From Collinsella aerofaciens (lineage in GTDB: Bacteria > Actinomycetota > Coriobacteriia > Coriobacteriales > Coriobacteriaceae), in the NCBI RefSeq assembly GCF_028209395.1, contig NZ_JAQLDQ010000001.1:186001-250000 (forward strand): DNA of 64,000 nt, written 5' to 3'. Both the position numbers and the translations under genes were made by a program. Shown one piece after another: positions 41,284 to 48,108 of this stretch. Under the pieces are notes generated by a model that was not told where the DNA came from, ran no database searches, and was given only the letters and a program-made list of their open reading frames with translations. The stretch's first letter is position 1. The number at the start of each line of letters is the position of its first letter.

Positions 41284-42111
41284 CTATGCGCGCGTCAACG
41301 ACGACTCGATGGCATGGACCAGAAACGCCGTGGCTCCGGTGCCGCAGGGCTTGTCGTAGTAGTCGATAAAGCGCTGATCGGCAAGATAGCCGTGGGCGAG
41401 GCTCAGGTATGCTTCGTCTTGGGGTTCGCGTCCCCAGTTAAGGCCAATCCATCGACGGTGCATTGCGATAAGCTTGCGGGCCTCGTTGCTCTCTGGGTCG
41501 CCAACGCTCATGGCGATCGAGAGCTGGCCCAGAATAGCGCGTTCAAGTTCCTTCATGTCGTTCCATGTCTCGGGATCCATGTCCAGCAGTGCCTCGTTTG
41601 CTGCATCGACGGCCTCGTCGCCATAGCGCGCCCGCGCTTCGGCACCGTAGCGCTCCTCGTTTTCCTGCACGGTACGCCAGCGCTCCAGTTGTGGCAGGAC
41701 AGCGCCCATAAGCGAGACGGCTTCGTCGAGCGACATGCCGGTGTTTTGTGCCAGCCGCGGGGCACAGTCCTCGATCATTGCCTCCATGGTGGTGTCGTAG
41801 GTGTACTGGCCATGGTCGTAGCACCACTTGCAGTAATGGTCGGTCGTGGCGCCGTGGGCATCGGTACCGCAATCGTCGGGCGTGAGTATCATGCCGCAGC
41901 TCTGGCAATAGTGCTCGGGCATTTCGAGCAGATGAGACAGTGGCTCGCCGGTCACGGCGGCAATGAGCTTCATCATGTCGATGCCCGGGGTGACCTCGCC
42001 GCGCTCCCAACGGCTGACGGCTTGGCGTGTGACGAAGAGCTTGGCGGCGAGCTGCTCCTGAGTAAGGTGATGGGCACGACGGACGGCGATGAGCTTTTCT
42101 GCAAAGGCCAT
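41284..42111 (-). CDS. XRE regulator with zinc ribbon and TipAS-like domain
   Basis: The 275-residue product joins three parts. Residues 1-60 are an XRE helix-turn-helix (LTQEQLAAKLFVTRQAVSRW). Residues 66-100 are a zinc-ribbon (YCQSCGMILTPDDCG and YCKWCYDHG). From about 115 there is a TipAS-type antibiotic-recognition domain (ARYGDEAVDAANEALLDMD and RRWIGLNWGREPQDEAY). TipAS domains bind thiopeptides and induce resistance genes; here the DNA-binding part is XRE rather than the usual MerR. The start has the site AAGGAG. A 6-3-6 inverted repeat upstream is a candidate operator. Confidence 0.9.
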   Translation of the reverse strand: MAFAEKLIAVRRAHHLTQEQLAAKLFVTRQAVSRWERGEVTPGIDMMKLIAAVTGEPLSHLLEMPEHYCQSCGMILTPDDCGTDAHGATTDHYCKWCYDHGQYTYDTTMEAMIEDCAPRLAQNTGMSLDEAVSLMGAVLPQLERWRTVQENEERYGAEARARYGDEAVDAANEALLDMDPETWNDMKELERAILGQLSIAMSVGDPESNEARKLIAMHRRWIGLNWGREPQDEAYLSLAHGYLADQRFIDYYDKPCGTGATAFLVHAIESSLTRA

Positions 42112-42170
42112 AACGGCTCCTTTCTGCTGGTTGATGGCTTAAGCATAAGCGGCGGCGGGCGCCCTTCCAA

Positions 42171-42185
42171 GCAACCGTTGGTTGC
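42171..42185. promoter_or_regulatory. Inverted repeat upstream of TipAS-type regulator
   Basis: GCAACC and GGTTGC are perfect arms around GTT, 60 bp upstream of the XRE-TipAS gene start and 59 bp upstream of the divergent trmO start. It is a plausible operator for autoregulation. Confidence 0.5.
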
Positions 42186-42243
42186 ACGACGGGGGACCGC
42201 GGCGAAGAATTGCGCGTAACGTCCCACACCTCCATGCCGTACA

Positions 42244-42990
42244 ATGACCGACATGGAACCTATCGCACACATACATACCGACCTGCCGCAGAAGTTCGGC
42301 ATCCCGCGCAACAGCTTTTTGGCGCCTCACCTGCAGGGACGCATCGTTTTTGAGCCGGAATTTGCCTCCAACGCAGCGGTTGAGGGTCTGGACTCCTTCT
42401 CTCACCTATGGCTGCTCTGGCGCTTCGAAAACGGCACGCCCGGCGGCACGGCTAAGGATATTGCCGCCGATGCCAAAACGCAGGACAGGTCCGGCACCAA
42501 CGCAAAATGGTCGAAAACCGTGCGTCCGCCGCGTCTGGGCGGAGCCGAGCGCGTGGGCGTGTTTGCCACGCGCAGTCCGTTTCGCCCTAATCCCATCGGG
42601 CTCACCTGTGTCAAGCTCGATCGTGTCGAGCTCACTGACGATGGTCCCATCATTCATGTGCTGGGGGCCGATCTGCGTGACGGCACGCCCATCTACGATG
42701 TCAAGCCCTACATTCCGTTTGCGGACTGTCACCCGGATGCGACCGGCGGCTGGATTGAGGATGCGCCGTGGCAAGAGCTCGACGTCGAGTTTCCGCAAGC
42801 GCTGCAGGATATGATTCCGCCCGCAAAGCTCCCCGGCTTGATAGAGGTCCTTCGCCAAGATCCGCGCCGCGCGGGTAGCAAGCACGAGCCAAGCCGCGTT
42901 TACCATCTGGCCTACGCCGGACTCGACATATCCTTTACGGTTGATGGAACCAGGTTGACGGTAATCGCCGTCAACGACGCACGGGACTAG
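42244..42990 (+). CDS. trmO: tRNA (t6A37)-methyltransferase TrmO-like
   Basis: The 248-residue protein has the TrmO/TsaA beta-barrel motifs: RNSFLAPHLQGRIVFEPEF, LDSFSHLWLLWRFENG, RSPFRPNPIGLTCVKLD and GADLRDGTPIYDVKPYIPFAD. TrmO uses SAM to methylate the t6A modification at position 37 of some tRNAs. No ribosome-binding site precedes either ATG (42244 or 42253). TACAAT, a good -10 sequence, spans the first ATG, so transcription may start at the second ATG and give a leaderless message. The gene is divergent from the TipAS-type regulator. Confidence 0.9.
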   Translation: MTDMEPIAHIHTDLPQKFGIPRNSFLAPHLQGRIVFEPEFASNAAVEGLDSFSHLWLLWRFENGTPGGTAKDIAADAKTQDRSGTNAKWSKTVRPPRLGGAERVGVFATRSPFRPNPIGLTCVKLDRVELTDDGPIIHVLGADLRDGTPIYDVKPYIPFADCHPDATGGWIEDAPWQELDVEFPQALQDMIPPAKLPGLIEVLRQDPRRAGSKHEPSRVYHLAYAGLDISFTVDGTRLTVIAVNDARD

Positions 42991-43102
42991 CTGGCCATTC
43001 GACGGCGCTCGCCAAATTCAACGCCAAACCCCGTGCCAAAATCGCCCACGCTGGTGGACAATAACGCCTATCAAAACAATCCGCTTTGCACGGGAGCTCA
43101 GC

Positions 43103-44317
43103 ATGAAATACGACTTTACTTCGCTTATCGACCGCCACGGCATGGACGCCATCGCCGTTGACTCCTGGGGCGAGATCCCTGGCATGGCTCCGAACGCGCC
43201 CGACGAGGGCTTCGACCGCATCCCCATGTGGGTGGCGGACATGAACTTTGCCACGGTGCCCACGGTCCAGGAGCACATCATTCAGCGCGCCCAGCATCCC
43301 ATGTTTGGCTATTTCGATCCGCGCGACGAGTACTTCGACCGCATCATCGAATGGCAGAGCCGACGTAATGGCGTCGAGGGTCTGCTCCCGGAGCATATCG
43401 GCTACGAAAACGGCGTGCTGGGCGGTGTCGTGTCGACCCTGCGGGCGTATGTCCAGCCGGGCGATGCGGTGCTGGTCCACAGCCCCACCTACATCGGCTT
43501 TACCAAGTCTATCGAAGCCGCGGGCTATCGCATTGTCCACAGCCCGCTTAAGCTCGACGACCAAGGCGTGTGGCGTATGGACTTTGAGGACATGGAGCAA
43601 AAGCTCGCTCAAAACCACATCCATGCCGCGGTGTTCTGCTCGCCGCACAACCCTTGCGGCCGCGTATGGGAGCGCGACGAGATCGAGCGCGCCATGGACA
43701 TCTATCGCCAGCACGATTGCGTGGTGATCTCGGACGAGATTTGGTCCGATATCATCCTGCCGGGTCACAAGCATATCCCGACGCAGTCGGTGAGCAAAGA
43801 TGCCCGCATGCGCACGGTTGCTCTCTATGCGCCCAGCAAGACGTTTAACCTGGCGGGCCTGGTCGGCAGCTACCACATCATCTATAACGAGACGCTGCGC
43901 GACCGCGTGTGCGCCGTGTCCAACAAGACTCACTACAACGAGATGAACGTCCTTTCCATGCACGCGCTTATCGGTGCCTACCAGCCGCAGGGCTACGAGT
44001 GGGTTGACGAGCTCAACCAGGTGCTTGCCGGCAACATCGACTACTTCTGCGATTACGTGGACGAGCATTTTGAGGGCGTGTCCTATTCGCGTCCACAGGG
44101 CACCTACATGGTGTTTCTGGACTGCACCGAGTGGTGTCGCGAGCATGGCCGCGATATTCAGTGGTTGCTCGACGAGGGGGCGCGCGTGGGCGTGGGGTAT
44201 CAGGACGGCCGTCCGTTCCACGGGCCCTGCCACATTCGCGTGAATCTGGCGCTGCCGCTTTCGCGTGTAAGGGAGGCGTGCGACCGCTTGGACCGCTACG
44301 TTTTTAATGCACGGTAA
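43103..44317 (+). CDS. MalY/PatB-type PLP-dependent C-S lyase/aminotransferase
   Basis: The 404-residue fold-type I PLP enzyme opens with DRHGMDAIAVDSWGEIPGM, close to the MalY/PatB start pattern. VFCSPHNPCGRVW, VVISDEIWSDIILPGH and the PLP lysine in YAPSKTFNLAGLVGSY are all family motifs, and HIRVNLALPLSRVREA closes the C-terminal domain. Members cleave cystathionine or cysteine to pyruvate, ammonia and a thiol or sulfide. The start has the site GGGAG. Upstream gap is 112 bp, with no further gene. Confidence 0.93.
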   Translation: MKYDFTSLIDRHGMDAIAVDSWGEIPGMAPNAPDEGFDRIPMWVADMNFATVPTVQEHIIQRAQHPMFGYFDPRDEYFDRIIEWQSRRNGVEGLLPEHIGYENGVLGGVVSTLRAYVQPGDAVLVHSPTYIGFTKSIEAAGYRIVHSPLKLDDQGVWRMDFEDMEQKLAQNHIHAAVFCSPHNPCGRVWERDEIERAMDIYRQHDCVVISDEIWSDIILPGHKHIPTQSVSKDARMRTVALYAPSKTFNLAGLVGSYHIIYNETLRDRVCAVSNKTHYNEMNVLSMHALIGAYQPQGYEWVDELNQVLAGNIDYFCDYVDEHFEGVSYSRPQGTYMVFLDCTEWCREHGRDIQWLLDEGARVGVGYQDGRPFHGPCHIRVNLALPLSRVREACDRLDRYVFNAR

Positions 44318-44458
44318 GTGAGTGCTGCATGCGGGGCTGTCTGCCAGATTGGCTGGAAGGCCCCGTATGGTAAAGCATCTGTAACCATTGAGCGCAAGCG
44401 CGGTTTTGTCTGCTATTATTCAGCTCTTGAGTCTGTAAACAGGATCGTCTGGAGCTCG

Positions 44459-45328
44459 ATGAAAAGACCTCGTCGCTCGGCCGCCATATCGTTGTTTGTT
44501 GCGCTTGCAGTGGTGGGCGCCTTTGTCGTGGCGATAGCTGGCTGTTCCGGGTTGAATGATGGGGCCGCGGCGTCTGCATCAGAAGGCGCAGCCGCCTCGC
44601 AGGTCAAAGACGACAACCTTAAGACGCTCAACGTTGGCAGCGACCTCTATCCACCGTTTGTGTATAGCAACGAGTACGGCGATATCGTTGGCCTGGATAT
44701 CGATATTTTGACCGAGGCTTTGGGCCGCATTGGCTACAAGCCAAAGTACCAGCTGATCGACTGGGAAAAGAAGAAAGAGCTGCTGGCGAGCGGCGAGCTC
44801 GATTGCGTCATGGGCAGCTTTAGTATGACGGGCCGCGAAGGCGAGTATCGCTGGGCGGGGCCGTACCTTGCGAGCCGACAGGTGGTTGCTGTCGATCCCG
44901 AAAGCGATATCTACACGCTTGCCGATCTTGAGGGTAGGGTCGTGGCGGTCCAGTCCACCACCAAGCCCGAATCGATTCTGCTCAATCACACCAATGAAAA
45001 CGTTCCGCAGATTAAGGAGCTCTACAGCTTTTCGGACCGCTCGTACCTGAACCCGGCGCTTGTCGAGGGCCTAGTCGACGCCATCGCCGCGCATGAGTCC
45101 TCGCTGCTCACCTACGAAAAAGACTATGGCGTGACGTATCGCATTTTGTCTGAGCCGCTGCTAGAGGTTGGTTTGGGCACCGCTTTCGATATCAACGACA
45201 CACGCGGCATCGACGTTAAGCTCACCCATGCCTACCAAGAAATGCTTGCCGATGGCACCATGGAGCGCCTGGTGTCAAAGTATTTTGATGACCCTTCGCC
45301 CTTTTTGAATGTGGAGGGCCTGTCATGA
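44459..45328 (+). CDS. Family 3 solute-binding lipoprotein linked to a sensor kinase
   Basis: I start at ATG 44459 with the site GGAG. The 289-residue protein has a lipoprotein signal with lipobox IAGC (C29) and an SBP_bac_3 domain (LNVGSDLYPPFVYSNEYGDI, VGLDIDILTEALGRIGYK, CVMGSFSMTGREGEY). There is no transporter gene nearby. Instead it overlaps by 4 bp (ATGA) a hybrid histidine kinase, so it probably serves as a separate ligand-binding partner for that sensor. The ligand is likely an amino acid or similar small molecule, by family knowledge. Confidence 0.92.
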   Translation: MKRPRRSAAISLFVALAVVGAFVVAIAGCSGLNDGAAASASEGAAASQVKDDNLKTLNVGSDLYPPFVYSNEYGDIVGLDIDILTEALGRIGYKPKYQLIDWEKKKELLASGELDCVMGSFSMTGREGEYRWAGPYLASRQVVAVDPESDIYTLADLEGRVVAVQSTTKPESILLNHTNENVPQIKELYSFSDRSYLNPALVEGLVDAIAAHESSLLTYEKDYGVTYRILSEPLLEVGLGTAFDINDTRGIDVKLTHAYQEMLADGTMERLVSKYFDDPSPFLNVEGLS

Positions 45329-47517
45329 TTGATGCGTCCGACCACACCGCTCAGGAGCGGGGCGATCGTTCGGCACGGGAATGGCTCATCGTCGTCCTGT
45401 TGGGGATAGCGCTCTCGATTGTTGCCGGCGTGACGAGCTACGCCTACACGACAGCTCAGGCCGAGCAGCGCTTTGCCGACGTTGTCGATTACGTGGCGAC
45501 ACAGAGCCTTTCCTACGATGCGTTCAACAGCGCCTATGCGACCAAAAACCTGATTCGCGTTATGGAGATCGCCGGAGAGGCGGCGCGCGATATGGAGCGC
45601 GACGGCTCGGTGGATAACGCTACGTTGGAGCAATATGCTGACCAGTTTAATGTGACAGCGCTGATCGTAACGGATGCATCGGGCAACTTGGTGTCCGAGT
45701 CCTCGAAGGATGATGTGGGCTACGAGTCGCTCGCTGCGAATCTCAAAGAGGCGCCTGTGCTGGAGGTGGCAGCCCATCCGCTTAAGTCCTATACCGCTCG
45801 CATTACGCTTGCGGACGATTCGGTCGCAGACATTGGCTGCGTGGCCCGGCGGGACGGTGAGGGCATCGTTGTCGCGGTGAGGCACCAGAGCGCCAAGGCG
45901 GTCGCGAGCAATACGCTCAAGTTGCAGAGCTTGCTCGATGGTTATGAGACTATCGATAGCGGCAATATCGTGATCGAAAACGACGGTAAGGTCGTTGCGA
46001 CCAACGCTGTCGAGCCCGCCGTGTCAGGCGTGTTCGATTTGCCTGCGACGGATGCCATCGTTGTCAACGGCATTAAGGAGCGTTGCCTGGCTGGTAAGGT
46101 CAGATTGGTTAACGACAGCGGTGAGTGGTATCTGGGCACATTTGGTAAAGCGCGCGATTTTTACGTGTACACCTATGCTCCCGCGCAGCGTTACTTTGAG
46201 GTTGTTGCCGCTGTTGTTGCCAGTGTGTTGGCACTCTACGGCGGTGTTATAGCCACTGTTGTGTTGGTGCGCCGCCGCGCCGAGAGCCAACGCTTTGCCG
46301 ACCTGTTGCTGCAGGAGCGCGACTATGGCGACAAGCTGGCAAAAGCGGCGCGCGAAGCTTCGTCTGCCAACTCTGCAAAGACGGAGTTCCTGCGTCGCAT
46401 GAGTCACGACCTGCGCACGCCCATCAACGGCATTCGCGGTATGGTCGAGGTGGGCAATGCCAACGCGGACGACTTGCAAAAGCAGACTGAGTGCCGCTCA
46501 AAGATCTGGACGGCGTCGGGACTGCTGCTCGACCTTGCGAACGAGGCACTCGATATGAGCCGCTTGGAGAGCGGGCAGGTCGACCTGAATCTCGTGCCTA
46601 CAGATATGGTGGCCCTCAACCGTGAGGTGTGCGATATTCTGGAGCGCCAGGCCGAGGAGCGCCTGGTGACAATTATCTGCGACCAACGGACTCTTGATCA
46701 TCCCTATGCCCGGGTGAGCGTGACGCACCTCAAGCGTCTGTTGCTCAATATTGCCGGTAATGCCGTCAAGTACAACCGCCAGGGCGGCTATGTTCGCCTG
46801 ACATGCCGCGAGGTGGAGCCGGTGGACGGTGTCCCCGTCTATGAATACACGATCGCCGATAACGGCATTGGCATGAGCGAGGAGTTTCAACAGCACCTCT
46901 ACGAGCCGTTCAGCCGCGAGGAACAACAGGTGGAAGGCGCTTCATCGGGAACTGGCCTGGGCGCGTCTATTGCCAAGCAGTTGGTCGAGCTTATGGGCGG
47001 AACCATGAGCTTTACGAGCGCCTTGGGGCAGGGGACGACGTTTACCATTTGCCTGCCGTTTGAGAAGTGCAAGAGTTCCGAGATTCCCCAGGCAGTTCGC
47101 GTGGATGCAGGCGACAGCGACGTGCTCCAGGGCCTGCGCGTTTTGCTCGTAGAGGATAACGACCTGAATGCCGAGATCGCACAGTTTACGCTCGACCGCG
47201 CCGGTGCCGTCGTGACACATGTCAAAGATGGCGAGTCTGCCGTCGAGACGTTTGCCGCGAGTGCGCTGCACGAGTACGACGTGGTATTGATGGACATCAT
47301 GATGCCCGGCATCGATGGCCTTGAGGCCACGCGTCAGATTCGAGCGCTCGATCGCGAGGACGCCGCGACCACGCCGATTATCGCCGTGAGCGCCAATGCC
47401 TTTGCCGACGACCGTAGGCTTTCGCGCGAGGCGGGCATGAACGCGCATCTGAGCAAACCCGTGAGTTCTCAGGATCTCGTTGAGGCGCTTGCGCACATAG
47501 CTGCCGACGCTTCATAA
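45325..47517 (+). CDS. Hybrid sensor histidine kinase/response regulator
   Basis: The 730-residue protein has transmembrane helices at about 20-40 and 292-316 bounding a periplasmic sensor domain, a DHp domain with H361 in RRMSHDLRTPING, an HATPase domain (LLLNIAGNAVKYN, YTIADNGIGMS, SGTGLGASIAKQL) and a C-terminal receiver from about 600 with the Asp in YDVVLMDIMMPGIDG. No DNA-binding output is attached. It is translationally coupled to a solute-binding lipoprotein and resembles in its kinase and receiver parts the hybrid kinase at 48109-50946. Confidence 0.94.
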   Translation: MIDASDHTAQERGDRSAREWLIVVLLGIALSIVAGVTSYAYTTAQAEQRFADVVDYVATQSLSYDAFNSAYATKNLIRVMEIAGEAARDMERDGSVDNATLEQYADQFNVTALIVTDASGNLVSESSKDDVGYESLAANLKEAPVLEVAAHPLKSYTARITLADDSVADIGCVARRDGEGIVVAVRHQSAKAVASNTLKLQSLLDGYETIDSGNIVIENDGKVVATNAVEPAVSGVFDLPATDAIVVNGIKERCLAGKVRLVNDSGEWYLGTFGKARDFYVYTYAPAQRYFEVVAAVVASVLALYGGVIATVVLVRRRAESQRFADLLLQERDYGDKLAKAAREASSANSAKTEFLRRMSHDLRTPINGIRGMVEVGNANADDLQKQTECRSKIWTASGLLLDLANEALDMSRLESGQVDLNLVPTDMVALNREVCDILERQAEERLVTIICDQRTLDHPYARVSVTHLKRLLLNIAGNAVKYNRQGGYVRLTCREVEPVDGVPVYEYTIADNGIGMSEEFQQHLYEPFSREEQQVEGASSGTGLGASIAKQLVELMGGTMSFTSALGQGTTFTICLPFEKCKSSEIPQAVRVDAGDSDVLQGLRVLLVEDNDLNAEIAQFTLDRAGAVVTHVKDGESAVETFAASALHEYDVVLMDIMMPGIDGLEATRQIRALDREDAATTPIIAVSANAFADDRRLSREAGMNAHLSKPVSSQDLVEALAHIAADAS

Positions 47518-47520
47518 ACA

Positions 47521-47561
47521 AATGGCTCGGTTCCAATACTGGTTGGAACCGAGCCATTTTG
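47521..47561. terminator. Bidirectional terminator
   Basis: AATGGCTCGGTTCCAA and TTGGAACCGAGCCATT are perfect 16-bp arms around TACTGG, ending in TTTT on the plus strand and AA-rich on the minus. It lies between the hybrid kinase and the converging flavin-binding protein gene. Confidence 0.93.
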
Positions 47562-47586
47562 CTATTTGCAGGACCTGTTTTTGGGC

Positions 47587-48066
47587 TTACTTTTCTTGAA
47601 TCTGCTTGCCGCAAAGGTGCTCAATCGAAATCTCGTAGAGTTGGACGCCCTTGATGTCTTTGGCGATTTCCTCCTCGACTTCTTCGGCAGAAGGGTAGTA
47701 CTTAAGCGCTAACTGGCGGACTTTGTCCTCGATAAACGCGGGGGCCTCATCTACCAGACGGCAACGGCCAAAGACCACGGCGCTCATAACGTAGGGAGCC
47801 CAGTCATCGTCCTTGTACCACTCGTTGCCGTAAACGGTAAAGCAGACTTTATCATCACGCCTGAGTGAATCGACCTTGTGGCCAGCCTTGGCACCATGGA
47901 AATAAATCTTGTCGTGCTCGGCGTCAAGGAAGTAGTTGACGGGAATGGCATACGGGTAGCCACCATCGCCGTTGACGGCAAAGACACCGCGCTTGCAGAT
48001 AGCGAGCAACTCGCGCGCTTCCTCGTCAGTGATGGCGCGTTTCTTTCGGCGTAAGGGCCTAAACAT
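47587..48066 (-). CDS. Pyridoxamine 5'-phosphate oxidase-like flavin-binding protein
   Basis: The 159-residue product starts at 48066 with the site AAGGAAG. ICKRGVFAVNGDGGYPYAIP, VNYFLDAEHDKIYFHGAKAG and VCFTVYGNEWYKDDDW are typical of the NimA-like subgroup of the PNPOx split-barrel family, which bind FMN or heme. Some relatives reduce nitroimidazoles; that role is not proven here. It lies 42 bp downstream of the hybrid kinase gene on the same strand and could be read from the same transcript. Confidence 0.88.
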   Translation of the reverse strand: MFRPLRRKKRAITDEEARELLAICKRGVFAVNGDGGYPYAIPVNYFLDAEHDKIYFHGAKAGHKVDSLRRDDKVCFTVYGNEWYKDDDWAPYVMSAVVFGRCRLVDEAPAFIEDKVRQLALKYYPSAEEVEEEIAKDIKGVQLYEISIEHLCGKQIQEK

Positions 48067-48108
48067 CGTTGGCTTCCTTTCTAACTGTGCATGGTGGGTG
48101 GGCACAAA

